Shown: positions 9,101 to 18,692, counted from the stretch's first letter. The stretch is 24,633 nt of DNA from CAZWDO01 sp964632485 [NCBI: uncultured bacterium] (GCA_964632485.1 CAZWDO010000001.1:91308-115940), one strand, 5' to 3'. Notes: generated by a model from the sequence alone, not told the origin. Numbers and translations: made by a program.

Positions 9101-11083
9101 ATGAAACTGCAAGCAAAATTTATGCTGATTGTCGGTAGCCTCATTGCGCTAATAACCGCGCTGACTCTCTACATAACAACATATCTGAATATAAATGCAT
9201 CAATTGAATTGGGAAAAACCAGCCTTGAGACAATTACCGATGCAACGGTTAATAGTGCAGATTTATGGTTAAGTGAAAAACGAATCCTGTTGCAATCCAT
9301 AAGCCGGCATCTCGAATTCTCAGCCTTTTTGACCGGAGAAAGCGATGGGCAGGACGCCCGATCGCTATTAGACAACTATAATAAATCCTCCCATGATTTT
9401 GAAAATCTGGAGATCGCTAATATTGATGGACAGATCGTCATGGATATTCAAAACATCGAGAGTATGAATCTTAATGTTAGTGAGTTGCCACTTTGGCAGG
9501 AGATGAAACAAAATACATCTTTTTTTTATCAATCCCTATCTCCAATGATTTCCTCAGAGACCCAAAAACCCGTATTTACAATGATCCAGGGAATTACCAG
9601 CCCTGATGGGACATTTCAGGGCGCCGTCATTATGACGCTTGACTGGGAAAAATTTGTCGATACGCAAATCCGCTCCATCAAAATCAAAAAAAGCGGATAT
9701 ATTTCCATTACTAACAGCCAATGCCAGAACATCGCGCACCCCGATTCTTCTCTATTTCTTAAAGATTTGTCTGAATTATCCTTTATTAAAAAAATCATAA
9801 CTGAGAAAAAAGGAATACAGGAGTATGAATTTAACGAAAAGCTGAAATTTATGGCATTCAGACCGCTCCAAAATGCCCCCTGGATTATCAGCGCCACGAT
9901 TGAAAAGAATGAGCTCCTTGAAGGAGTCTATCACTCCCGCAACATGGCGGTGATGATTGGTTGTCTGCTGATGCTTTTCGTAGTGCTGGGTGTTACGATA
10001 ACGGTAAAAAAGACCATCATCAATAAAATTGATCAAATATTGGCTATCATCAGCCGGGCGGAACAAGGCGATCTCCAAGCGCGGATTGAATTGAACACTC
10101 AGGATGAAGTCGGCAAAATTGCGTATGGGTTTAACGATTTTATCATTCAATTAGCGGGTGGAGTGCGTGATATAAAAAATATCAGTAACCACCTGGCCGC
10201 CGCTTTATTTGAAATCACCTCGACCAGCGAGCAATTATCGATCAATACGGAAAGTACCACCGGCCAAATCAACACGATTGCCGGAGCGATTACCGAACTT
10301 AACAGTAATGTGAACGAAATTACGAACAGCACCGAGGTTGTTCGCCAACAGGCTGGCGATAATCAACGGCTCGCTGAAGAAAGTAGTTCACAAAATATAC
10401 AGCTCCAACGTAGTATTCAAAATTTACTGCAGCAGGAAAAGGCGTTTGTTAAGGATATTGAGCGGCTGAATGACCAATCCAATCAAATCACCAGCATCGT
10501 ACAGGTCATTGAGGATATAGCGGACCAGACCAATCTGCTGGCGTTGAACGCGGCCATAGAAGCCGCTCGCGCCGGGGAACATGGCCGTGGATTTGCTGTT
10601 GTGGCTGATGAAGTGCGAAAACTGGCTGAAAAGACGCAAAACTCTACTAAGGAAATATCCACTATGGTAGGAGAGATTCGACAAAACATGCAAAAAGCGG
10701 TGGGCACAATCACCAAAAACATGGATATTATCCAAAAAGTCGATATGGACGTGCAACTCAGCGCTCAATCCAATGAAAAAGTTAAATCGTCCAGCCATCA
10801 GACACTGGAACTCATTAAACATATCAGCCAGGCCTTAATCGAACAAAAACGAGCTATGGACCAGATGCTGGAAAATGTTGAACAGATCAACCGCAGTAGC
10901 ATGGAGAACAACACCGGTTTAGGTGAAATCGTCAGAACTATAGTCGAAATCCAGCAGACATCGGAACAGCTTTTAACGTTTACCCACCATTATCAACTTG
11001 AGGCGGGGACATCAGTGGATTCACCCCCGTCAGAAACAAGTCACCATAAAAATAAAAAGATGGGGATGAGACTCGTCGATTAA
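9101..11083 (+). CDS. Methyl-accepting chemotaxis protein with periplasmic Cache-type sensor
   Basis: This 660-aa membrane chemoreceptor has TM1 at ~7-28 and an extracytoplasmic sensor at ~30-280 that looks like dCache. The membrane-distal part contains [11 protein letters not shown], and the membrane-proximal part has [19 protein letters not shown]2 is ~282-303, HAMP ~304-357, and a long coiled-coil signalling domain follows. Its hairpin tip reads [19 protein letters not shown] (475-493), then [18 protein letters not shown]. No CheR-tethering NWETF-type pentapeptide is seen at the end. The ligand is unknown. The gene lies between the porin and the cell-wall hydrolase in one operon, so the cue may relate to what enters through the porin or to envelope fragments (inference). 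The ribosome site upstream is weak (GGAAAC). Confidence 0.96.
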   Translation: MKLQAKFMLIVGSLIALITALTLYITTYLNINASIELGKTSLETITDATVNSADLWLSEKRILLQSISRHLEFSAFLTGESDGQDARSLLDNYNKSSHDFENLEIANIDGQIVMDIQNIESMNLNVSELPLWQEMKQNTSFFYQSLSPMISSETQKPVFTMIQGITSPDGTFQGAVIMTLDWEKFVDTQIRSIKIKKSGYISITNSQCQNIAHPDSSLFLKDLSELSFIKKIITEKKGIQEYEFNEKLKFMAFRPLQNAPWIISATIEKNELLEGVYHSRNMAVMIGCLLMLFVVLGVTITVKKTIINKIDQILAIISRAEQGDLQARIELNTQDEVGKIAYGFNDFIIQLAGGVRDIKNISNHLAAALFEITSTSEQLSINTESTTGQINTIAGAITELNSNVNEITNSTEVVRQQAGDNQRLAEESSSQNIQLQRSIQNLLQQEKAFVKDIERLNDQSNQITSIVQVIEDIADQTNLLALNAAIEAARAGEHGRGFAVVADEVRKLAEKTQNSTKEISTMVGEIRQNMQKAVGTITKNMDIIQKVDMDVQLSAQSNEKVKSSSHQTLELIKHISQALIEQKRAMDQMLENVEQINRSSMENNTGLGEIVRTIVEIQQTSEQLLTFTHHYQLEAGTSVDSPPSETSHHKNKKMGMRLVD

Positions 11084-11122
11084 GAATGAATAAAACCTGG
11101 ATACCATTGGAAGGTGTAGGTC

Positions 11123-14100
11123 ATGAAAAAAAGCAGACTGCTTATAATTTGTCTAATTACTATTTACTGGGTAATATGCCACCCGCCGCAGAGACATGAC
11201 CTGCATCAGCCAGCGAAGCCCGCATCAAATGGCGTTCAAGACACAATCGTTTCCCGAGAATTGCGCGGGGTCTGGATTACCCGCTTCGATTGGGCTCCCC
11301 GTCCAGGAGAAACCATTCAGGAAAAGCTGCAGTCACTATTTAAAAAACTGGCTGAGGCAAATTTTAATACGGTTTTCTTTCAGGTTCGGGCGCAAGCGGA
11401 TGTCTTGTATCCGTCTCCCTATGAACCCTGGTCTCCTTTAGTTCAAGAAAAAAATCCCGGCTGCGATCCCCTGCTGATAGCAATCGAAGAGGCTCATCGA
11501 CAGGGACTGCAATTTCATGCCTATGTCAACCTGCTTCCGCTCTGGGGTGAAGCAAATCCTCCTCATGATACAACTCATCTTTTTTATCATCATGGCCCCC
11601 AGGTTGAACCGGGGCAATCCTGGGTGTGTTTCACCGATTCAATAACCCCCATGAAGATCAATGAATACTATTATCTAAATCCAGCGATCCCGCAAGTCAA
11701 ATCCTACCTGAAAAAAATTATGCGCCATCTGACAATGAACTACGATATGGATGGCATCCATTTTGATCGTGTTCGATACCCGGGGTCTAATTATTTGAAC
11801 GACCCCTATTCAAAAAAACAATATCAACACGATAGTCTTGAAACAGGAATATCCCGTGAAGACTGGGCGAGAAATCAACTGACCTCACTTGTTGAACAAA
11901 CTGTAGCTGAAATACTGACGATTAAACCTTATTTGGCCATATCCTGCGCTTCCTGGGGACTTTATCGGACTCAACATTTAAATGGTTACGAACAATTCCG
12001 TTCGGGTTATGACACCTATTACCAGGATGCAATCCTTTGGCTCGAACGGGGAATCATGGATTTTATAGTTCCCATGACCTATTGGGATATGAGCGATCCT
12101 AAACCCAATTTCGGAGAACTTTGGGATGAATTTCAAAATCAAAGTTCACATTTTCCGGCCATTCATCAAGGAATTTCAGCTAAAAAAGAGTGGTTCGATA
12201 AAGGGGAAATCCATCATCAAATTGAGTATCTCCGGAAAAACCGAAGTCAAGGGCATGTTTTTTTCTCTTATCGTGGAATTGCCCGGCATCTGGATCAGAT
12301 TAAAAATGAACTCTATACCCAAGCGGTAAGCCCTCTATATCCCCGAACGCGACAACTGAAACGAAAGGCTTATTTGATAAAGCTGGCGCAAGCCAACCAA
12401 TCTAACCCCTACGTATCCCTGAAGATGCCCGAACCGTGGGAGCAATGGCTAGATTTAGCGGGAGAAATCGGACTAATCCTTCCGGACACCGTTGGCCAGC
12501 TCATCGTCCAAAACAATGGAGTCACAAGTAGAGCTTCCCTCAAAGAGTGGACCCACCCTCTACGCTACACGTTGACAACAGATGGATTCACTCATAATTC
12601 CGATTGGTTTGAAATCCGCAATCTGCCCTCTAAAGCGATTAAACGCGAGCGCTTTCACCTTCTGGCTAAAACCCTACTTGCCGGGCAAACCCGGATCAAT
12701 CAGGATACTTGTCATCTTTACCGCACTGGAATTTTTTTCTCAACGCTGGACCTTACTCCCGGCTATAATCCATATCAAATATCACTGACGATAAATGATA
12801 CAGTGAAGGCGTTTTTCGCCCACTATTTGGAGTATCAGCCCCAAGTAATAATTCAGCGAGATACTTTTCCATTATGGATTGACACCGCGACGATTGAGCC
12901 AAAAGATACATTGATTGCCTCGCAGGATGATCAATTAAAGTTCCAATTCATCGGCTCTCCGGGACAGCAGGCATCCCTCATCATTCCGGAACTTAATAAA
13001 AAAATATTATTTGTTCGCCGTGATTTTAATGATTATAGTTTATATCAATTGAGCATTAACAGTTGTACATTTCCAATTGATAAGCCCATAGCGATGAACG
13101 TTGAATTAACGACCCCATTATCCCACTCCCGGCGTGAGCGTTTGGTTTTTTCAATTCCCGCGCCGATTACGATTTTTCCCCGACAGGCATATCAACTACT
13201 GGAAGTCAAAACCAACCACGCGATTTTAAATTATGAAATGGGACAAATCAGACTTGGAGGACCTATCCGCGCAGAATTGGATAGCGGGATTATTCTTAAA
13301 AGCAATGGACGGACGGGTGAGTTATATCGGATAATTTTGGATGAACAGACACAGGGATTCATCCATCAAAATGATATTAGATTTTTGCCGTCAGGTTATC
13401 CTATTCCTGAATTTTATATCAATTCCATTATCGCAACGGCTGTCGATAGTGGAACACTCATTATTATCCCTTATCCAGAACCAGTTCCCTACGAGATTAC
13501 TCCCAATCCGGACGGTTCTGTTATTTCTGTAACACTCTACGGAGCTAAAACGAACAGCACCTGGATCATTCACCGTACTGATTTACCCATGGTGAAGCAA
13601 CTTTCATGGGAACAGAGGACGCCTTCGTCCTATACGCTCAATGTCCACCTTAAAAACGCAAAGTTATGGGGATATCGTATTTATAGAGACGGCGCCAATA
13701 TAAAGCTTTTTCTTCGTTCCGCGCCGGCCTTGACGATGGAAAACGGGCAACTCTCCATGAAAGGTTTGCATATCGCGCTGGAAGCGGGGCACGGGGGAAC
13801 CAATTCGGGGGCAATCGGTCTTTCCGGGTTATTGGAGAAAGATATAAACCTTGCATTGACCAAAGAAATCGAAAAAATTTGTATCCAAAACGGACTAAAA
13901 GTTACACTGATTCGGCCGGATGACCGAGAGATGGCTTTAAATGAAAAGCGAGATGACGTGGAAAAAAGTTCCGCAGATCTCTTTATTAGTATCCACGCCA
14001 ATGCAAGCAGTACGGCAAATGGATTTCTGGGTGTCAAAGGCGCCAGCACCTACTACCACAATATATTTTGGCATCCATTTGCCCAATTTATCTATCAGCG

Positions 14101-14326
14101 CTTACTTACTCTCGAACTCGCACCCTTTGGAGTTGTCGGTTCATTCAATTACAAACCGATTCGCATGAGTTCCCGCCCGGCCATATTGGTCGAACAAGCG
14201 TTCATGTCCCAGGCGGAAGACGAAGAAAAACTGGCTGATCCGGTGTTCCGACAAAAAATGGCCCACGCGATTTTTCAAGGGATTAAAGATTATGTATTCT
14301 GGATGTTCGATCAGCCTGCCAAATAA
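11123..14326 (+). CDS. Cell-wall hydrolase: GHL10 glycosidase fused to AMIN and N-acetylmuramoyl-L-alanine amidase
   Basis: This 1067-aa exported protein has an N-terminal hydrophobic signal (~4-19); C19 lacks a good lipobox. GHL10 covers ~46-395, with LRGVW at 47-51, the core D208-MDGIHFDRVRYP220 and VPMTYWD at 316-322. About 400-690 is beta-rich linker and ~695-760 is SH3-like in appearance. About 764-868 resembles an AMIN cell-wall targeting domain. Amidase_3 occupies ~880-1062 with zinc ligands H890 (AGHGG), E905 (LLEKD) and H958 (SIHANA), and catalytic E1024 (LVEQAF). The amidase strips peptides from peptidoglycan; GHL10 enzymes such as E. coli DigH cut the denuded glycan that results. 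Both active sites look intact. A GGAAGGTG site lies upstream of the ATG. Last gene of the operon, 39 nt after the chemoreceptor. Confidence 0.93.
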   Translation: MKKSRLLIICLITIYWVICHPPQRHDLHQPAKPASNGVQDTIVSRELRGVWITRFDWAPRPGETIQEKLQSLFKKLAEANFNTVFFQVRAQADVLYPSPYEPWSPLVQEKNPGCDPLLIAIEEAHRQGLQFHAYVNLLPLWGEANPPHDTTHLFYHHGPQVEPGQSWVCFTDSITPMKINEYYYLNPAIPQVKSYLKKIMRHLTMNYDMDGIHFDRVRYPGSNYLNDPYSKKQYQHDSLETGISREDWARNQLTSLVEQTVAEILTIKPYLAISCASWGLYRTQHLNGYEQFRSGYDTYYQDAILWLERGIMDFIVPMTYWDMSDPKPNFGELWDEFQNQSSHFPAIHQGISAKKEWFDKGEIHHQIEYLRKNRSQGHVFFSYRGIARHLDQIKNELYTQAVSPLYPRTRQLKRKAYLIKLAQANQSNPYVSLKMPEPWEQWLDLAGEIGLILPDTVGQLIVQNNGVTSRASLKEWTHPLRYTLTTDGFTHNSDWFEIRNLPSKAIKRERFHLLAKTLLAGQTRINQDTCHLYRTGIFFSTLDLTPGYNPYQISLTINDTVKAFFAHYLEYQPQVIIQRDTFPLWIDTATIEPKDTLIASQDDQLKFQFIGSPGQQASLIIPELNKKILFVRRDFNDYSLYQLSINSCTFPIDKPIAMNVELTTPLSHSRRERLVFSIPAPITIFPRQAYQLLEVKTNHAILNYEMGQIRLGGPIRAELDSGIILKSNGRTGELYRIILDEQTQGFIHQNDIRFLPSGYPIPEFYINSIIATAVDSGTLIIIPYPEPVPYEITPNPDGSVISVTLYGAKTNSTWIIHRTDLPMVKQLSWEQRTPSSYTLNVHLKNAKLWGYRIYRDGANIKLFLRSAPALTMENGQLSMKGLHIALEAGHGGTNSGAIGLSGLLEKDINLALTKEIEKICIQNGLKVTLIRPDDREMALNEKRDDVEKSSADLFISIHANASSTANGFLGVKGASTYYHNIFWHPFAQFIYQRLLTLELAPFGVVGSFNYKPIRMSSRPAILVEQAFMSQAEDEEKLADPVFRQKMAHAIFQGIKDYVFWMFDQPAK

Positions 14327-14367
14327 ATCTTGTGAAAGGCTATTATAAATCCGGAGAATTTATTTGG
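14319..14367. terminator. Inverted repeat at the convergent gene junction, possible bidirectional terminator
   Basis: CCAAATAAAT (14319-14328) pairs perfectly with ATTTATTTGG (14358-14367) across a 29-nt loop. It spans the stop codons of two converging genes only 16 nt apart. The stem is AT-rich and lacks a GC core and U-tract, so termination is a guess from position. Confidence 0.3.
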
Positions 14368-15368
14368 TGTAATTCACCGTTAATATTTTCAATTAGCAAA
14401 TATCGGAATTGCGGATAATAGGTCTTCATAAACCGAACCCCATCATTGATACCCAAAGCGAAAATTGCCGTACTCAAGCCATCGCACACCATAGCGGAAT
14501 GCCCCGTAACAGTAACTCCAACCAATGTGAATTGTACAGGATAACCTGTAAGAGGATCAATAATATGAGAATATCGATGCCCATCATTCCCCAAAAAATA
14601 GCGTTCATAATCGCCACTGGTCGCGACAGCTTCATCGTCATTAATTTCAAGTGTACACCATATCGAATCATTAGCGCGGGGATTTCTAACCCCTATCTTC
14701 CATCGACCGCCATCCACGGGTTTTTTGCCAAACGTTTTGATATTGCCACCCACGTTGATTAATCCCGCAATCATCCCGGGGGTATGCTGAATATAATCCG
14801 CCAGTGAATCCGCGATAAATCCTTTGGCAACGGCGCCCAAATCGATATTAATATCAGAGCTGGAACGAATCAACACTGAATCAGCCACTAAGTTTAAGTT
14901 TTCAAATCCCACATGTTTCAACGTTTCTTCGATTTGCAGTGGAGTGGGAATTTTTGCTTTACGAAAATCCCATAATTTGACCAGTGGATGAACAGTAATA
15001 TCAAAAGCGCCGCTGCTTTCCCCGCTGAGTTTCAATGAGAAAGCGATTACTTTTCGCAAAGGGTCTGGCAAAATGACGGAATTCCCCCATTCCCCCTGAT
15101 TGAAACGCGCAGGCCAGCTTAACGTATCATAAATAGAAAAAGAACGATTGGCGGCAGCAAGCTCATTTTGAATCTTTTCCACTAACCCAGTTTCGTCGAT
15201 AGAGAATTTAGGATCACAATAATAGATCACTTCAATAAATGTATCAAAATATTCAAGAAATAACTCATGTCGAGGATAGCGGTGAGTATATTGCCGATAT
15301 AAAGCGACAGCGATTAAAACGGCAAGAAAAAGAGACACAAACCAGCGAGATTTTACATATTTCAGCAT
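14343..15368 (-). CDS. apbE: ApbE-family FAD:protein FMN transferase
   Basis: This 341-aa protein has an N-terminal membrane anchor (~10-24) and would act outside the cytoplasmic membrane. It attaches FMN through a phosphoester bond to Thr/Ser of target flavoproteins. Family motifs are present: SGAFDITVHPLVKLW (119-133), DLGAVAKGF (176-184), NVGGNI (205-210), KIGVRNP (224-230), VATSGDYERYF (248-258), YSHIIDPLTGYP (266-277), and the metal-binding end with D297 and S299-T300. The start lies 4 nt after the stop of the upstream 603-aa gene, so the two are co-transcribed. No obvious substrate (Nqr, Rnf or FMN-binding domain protein) is in the window. The ETF and acyl-CoA dehydrogenase nearby bind flavin non-covalently. 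Confidence 0.95.
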   Translation of the reverse strand: MLKYVKSRWFVSLFLAVLIAVALYRQYTHRYPRHELFLEYFDTFIEVIYYCDPKFSIDETGLVEKIQNELAAANRSFSIYDTLSWPARFNQGEWGNSVILPDPLRKVIAFSLKLSGESSGAFDITVHPLVKLWDFRKAKIPTPLQIEETLKHVGFENLNLVADSVLIRSSSDINIDLGAVAKGFIADSLADYIQHTPGMIAGLINVGGNIKTFGKKPVDGGRWKIGVRNPRANDSIWCTLEINDDEAVATSGDYERYFLGNDGHRYSHIIDPLTGYPVQFTLVGVTVTGHSAMVCDGLSTAIFALGINDGVRFMKTYYPQFRYLLIENINGELHQINSPDL

Positions 15369-15372
15369 CCGC

Positions 15373-17184
15373 TTATTTCCTATGGAACTCTAAGGGCAGA
15401 TGAACAGCTTCCAAAGCATACCAAAGATTACGTCGTTTCCGGTGTTCAATTTTCCATTGCTCAATAACCGAATAATAGGTCGGGGGATCAAGTTCATAAA
15501 CGACTAACAGCCAATGCGCGTACTGACTATAATCACTATGCCGCGCCTGGGCCGGATTCGGAACCAGCGTTGCAATATTACCCCGCCAGCATTCGATTAA
15601 GTTCTCTTCAATTTCCATCTGATAGCGAAGCACATCTTTCAACCGATCCTGCCGGAATTTCTGAAGAAGTGGATACTCATCGGGAGTTGAAAGGATATAA
15701 GTAAATAGATGGGGATAATGTTTTGGCATTTCGCTGATCTGCATGATATCACGGGTCAAGCTGTAGATTGAGGCATAATTAACGCGAAACAGATGATCCT
15801 TTTTTTGAATACCGCGGATCCATTCCAATAAGCGGGATGCTGTTTTTTGGACGGTTTCCTCCTGCAGTATATCGATATCCAGCAACCAGTCCACCCAAGT
15901 ATCCAATCGTTCCCGTTTAATATCCAACGGAATATTAAAGGTATGGGAAACAAGAAAAGTTTTCCAGCGTCGGTACAAGCGTTCAATGACGTTCGGTGAG
16001 GATTTTTCCCTAAGATTGATGTAGTCACTTTTAAAATCGTCCCAACTATCGACGATTCCATAAACTTTACGTTGGAAATGAATGACAGCCGCTAAAGCAG
16101 GGGTATCGGTATACTCTAAGGCTTGTTCCCACCATTCCAAAAGACCCAACATATCCGGGTCAGGATTCCCCAGTTGGAAATGGGGATCAATTTCAACCAA
16201 CAACTGATCTTGAACCTGCCAGCGCTTATTTTTCTGTTTCAGATAGATCGGCCAGACTTGCGCGATAACCTGCAAGCCTTCGCGCCACTCTCCCCGTTTT
16301 TTCAAAAAATCGAGTAAAGCCAATACACTCCGCCAGTTTTGATGAAGCTTATCACGGTAAGTGGCTAAATATTTTTCCGGATTAAACTCTTCAGACAACT
16401 GGTTATAGAAACGCTGCCAATAGCCGTCGGCCTGATGCAGCCGTTGATGCCATTCACCCAGTTCCTGCCTGTCATTAAGATATTGATAAAATTTCTGGCG
16501 TGTTTCTCGCGGCAATCCAGTCAAATAATTATACCAACTTGCATTATCCAGCTTCACTAACTCCAGTTCATTTTCAGTTTCAATAAAATGCTGAAGAAAA
16601 ACATGAATTGGATCATCATAATTACAAGCATTAAGCCATTCCCAAATTGTATATGCCCGTGAGAAATGGGGTCCGATCGAAAATATATTATCATCCAGTT
16701 CCATCCACTCGGGAAATTCATAAATTCCCATTTCAATCTCTTCCAGACATTTTTGGAAAAAGTTTTCCGGTACCATACTTTTCTGAAAAAAGGATTCAAT
16801 ATCCTCAAGAAAAAGACCTGCCCATTTTTCCACAGTTTCAAAAAAAAACTCACAATTAAAAGTCGTCATTTCCCATTCACATTTGCGATGAATATAGACT
16901 CCTTCATCATTGCCTAAATCACCGACTATCCGCTTCCATTCATCCAGAAGGGTATTTAACCGCAACGTCAATTCATCAATCGGTTCCGGAAGGCTCATTT
17001 TTTGTTGATCTGGAACCTGTTGGGCAAGCAAACGATTTAATAATTCGGCTGTTTGTTTATCAAGGTCATCAAGTATTGTTTGGATTTGCTGATATTCAAG
17101 TATTCCAAAAATTTTTGCCAGCAAATCGGCAATTTGATGTACGGAAAGATTTTGTAGCAATTCCTGGGCGATTCGTTTAGGCAT
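15373..17184 (-). CDS. Unrecognised Trp-rich helical protein (603 aa)
   Basis: I do not recognise this family. There is no signal peptide or membrane segment, so it is probably cytoplasmic. It is mainly helical in character, with repeated aromatic-acidic patches (EWLNAC, GYWQRFY, LEWWEQ, DTWVDWLLD, LLEWIRG). By eye it holds more than 20 Trp, well above normal. Regularly spaced amphipathic helices suggest an alpha-solenoid or scaffold. The C-terminal end (EQWKIEHRKRRNLWYALE) faintly recalls the basic ends of SWIM zinc-finger proteins, but no CxCx(n)CxH motif is present, so I do not assign it. The ATG at 17184 follows a GAGAAGG site, and a strong promoter lies just upstream. It pairs with apbE 4 nt downstream. 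Confidence 0.85.
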   Translation of the reverse strand: MPKRIAQELLQNLSVHQIADLLAKIFGILEYQQIQTILDDLDKQTAELLNRLLAQQVPDQQKMSLPEPIDELTLRLNTLLDEWKRIVGDLGNDEGVYIHRKCEWEMTTFNCEFFFETVEKWAGLFLEDIESFFQKSMVPENFFQKCLEEIEMGIYEFPEWMELDDNIFSIGPHFSRAYTIWEWLNACNYDDPIHVFLQHFIETENELELVKLDNASWYNYLTGLPRETRQKFYQYLNDRQELGEWHQRLHQADGYWQRFYNQLSEEFNPEKYLATYRDKLHQNWRSVLALLDFLKKRGEWREGLQVIAQVWPIYLKQKNKRWQVQDQLLVEIDPHFQLGNPDPDMLGLLEWWEQALEYTDTPALAAVIHFQRKVYGIVDSWDDFKSDYINLREKSSPNVIERLYRRWKTFLVSHTFNIPLDIKRERLDTWVDWLLDIDILQEETVQKTASRLLEWIRGIQKKDHLFRVNYASIYSLTRDIMQISEMPKHYPHLFTYILSTPDEYPLLQKFRQDRLKDVLRYQMEIEENLIECWRGNIATLVPNPAQARHSDYSQYAHWLLVVYELDPPTYYSVIEQWKIEHRKRRNLWYALEAVHLPLEFHRK

Positions 17185-17216
17185 TGACCTTCTCTCGCAC
17201 TTTTAATTAATGCTTA

Positions 17217-17245
17217 AATATAACACATTTTAGATTACTTGTCAA
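17217..17245 (-). promoter_or_regulatory. Strong sigma70-type promoter of the 603-aa gene and apbE
   Basis: On the minus strand: TTGACA (17240-17245), a 17-bp spacer, TATATT (17217-17222). Transcription should start near 17210, leaving a leader of about 25 nt. It begins 8 bp after the comEC stop codon, separating the two minus-strand transcription units. Confidence 0.75.
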
Positions 17246-17252
17246 ACACTTT

Positions 17253-18692
17253 TTATATTTTTTTATAAAGCCATAGTCCGGCGCTGAGCGCAAAAAGACC
17301 TGCATAGTATCCCATCAAAGCCTCTATTGATTGAAACCAATGGACCTGCCAATATGCCCAAGGGTGTTGAGCAAACCATCCTGTCATTGTTAACAAGCCT
17401 GAACCGGCCGTATTGACTATTCCTCCTAATGCGCAAGCCGCGAAAGGGATAGGAGAAAAAAGCGCCAGTAAAAATCCGCCGCTAATGGCGACACTGAGGG
17501 GCAGCCCAATCAACATATTACCAATAAAAGCGTAGGGATGAATCAAACCGAAATGAAAAATCAACAGCGGACCAATCAAAAGAGTTATGAAAGATGTCAA
17601 TACTGACGGCAATAAAAAATAATTAAATATCCATCGGGCGGTTGTCTTAGTTAAATCCTTACGCCATTTTGCGGAGAAATCAAGCCCCCAAAAGATTCCT
17701 AATGTTGCCAGATAGGTCAATTGAAAACCCAATTCCCGATAAACCTCCGGATTCCATCCCAATAAAAGCGCGGCAGAAAGAAGTAACACTTGATACTTGG
17801 AAATACGAAAATAAAAAACAGGAGCGAGCAGGTATATCAGAATCATAAGGTAAGCGCGTCCAATTGAGCTTTTCCACCCAATTAAAAGCAGATAGAGTGT
17901 CAACAAAAAGGCGATAGCCACTCGCTTCCACCGATATCCGGGGAAAAAATAGAACAGAATACCTATAATACCGGCAACAATCGAAAAATGCAAACCGGAA
18001 ATGACCAGGATATGGTACAACCCAGCATAGCGAAACTGGTCTTTTACCATTTGATCCAGCAATGCCGATTGATTTAAAAGCATAGCGGAAAGCAATGCAT
18101 GGTTTTCTCTTGTTAGATATTGGACAAAACGAGAATGGATGTAAGAGTGGACATTATAACGGCACTGTTGATAGAAATTCATTTCACCGATGGTTATACT
18201 ATCCACACCAGCGCGGTCCAAGTTAAGCGCACGTTGATGAGTCCAACCAGCGTTAGACATCCAGGCATCGCAATCAATGGAGAACGCGACAGGCCGATTG
18301 ATCAGGTCCTCCCAATTCCAAACTTTATAATATTCCACACGGCGTGAGGGCCATGATGTTCCGTCAGCCAGCAATTTTAAATCAGAATCATAAATACGTA
18401 TATCCTCCAAATGCGCTAAAACCCTCCAGGAGGAAAGGGATAGCGGTGTAAGTTTTCCCCGTACGACAATCCGCTCAGGCCAGGTATCCGTTTGCTCATA
18501 GTGAACACTCCGCCCATCATAGAAATAGCAAATAAAACTGATCAGGCAAAAAAGAAATGTCCATGCGTATTGCTTATAATAGAAGCCGGCAAGTAAAAAA
18601 AATATAATAACGCACCCAAAAGCAACTGTATCCCAGTGAAATAAGCCATACAGACCAGGAATTAAAAAAACCAGTCCCAGAGTGGGATTTAT
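17253..18692 (-). CDS. comEC: ComEC/Rec2-type DNA uptake channel, lacking the C-terminal metallo-beta-lactamase domain; start codon uncertain
   Basis: ComEC forms the inner-membrane channel that takes up single-stranded DNA in competence. The frame is open from 18749 to the stop at 17253. The part after 18410 holds the Competence domain, with LYHILVISGLHFSIVAGI and many membrane helices. Upstream in the same frame are two hydrophobic helices and an OB-like strand set (PERIVVRGKL, VLAHLEDIRIYD) typical of DUF4131. That region has no ATG, GTG or TTG. A conventional caller would start at the TTG at 18410 (385 aa), which lacks a ribosome site and truncates DUF4131. I give the ATA at 18692, which overlaps the upstream TAA (ATAA), yielding 479 aa. 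Translational coupling with the DUF4159 gene is likely. Unlike long ComEC proteins, it stops directly after the Competence domain. No other com genes are seen. Confidence 0.78.
   Translation of the reverse strand: MNPTLGLVFLIPGLYGLFHWDTVAFGCVIIFFLLAGFYYKQYAWTFLFCLISFICYFYDGRSVHYEQTDTWPERIVVRGKLTPLSLSSWRVLAHLEDIRIYDSDLKLLADGTSWPSRRVEYYKVWNWEDLINRPVAFSIDCDAWMSNAGWTHQRALNLDRAGVDSITIGEMNFYQQCRYNVHSYIHSRFVQYLTRENHALLSAMLLNQSALLDQMVKDQFRYAGLYHILVISGLHFSIVAGIIGILFYFFPGYRWKRVAIAFLLTLYLLLIGWKSSIGRAYLMILIYLLAPVFYFRISKYQVLLLSAALLLGWNPEVYRELGFQLTYLATLGIFWGLDFSAKWRKDLTKTTARWIFNYFLLPSVLTSFITLLIGPLLIFHFGLIHPYAFIGNMLIGLPLSVAISGGFLLALFSPIPFAACALGGIVNTAGSGLLTMTGWFAQHPWAYWQVHWFQSIEALMGYYAGLFALSAGLWLYKKI

Noticed and set aside
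9554-10822. Several minus-strand frames of 60-132 codons across the chemoreceptor gene
   Set aside because: All lie opposite strongly conserved Cache, HAMP and signalling-domain codons; none has a ribosome site or recognisable sequence.
13681-14049. Minus-strand frame of 122 codons
   Set aside because: Antisense of the AMIN and amidase domains, whose catalytic motifs are on the plus strand.
17253-18410. TTG at 18410 as the comEC start
   Set aside because: It would cut through the DUF4131 region and has no ribosome site; the frame upstream is open and encodes typical ComEC N-terminal sequence. It remains the only conventional start codon, so I keep it as the alternative.
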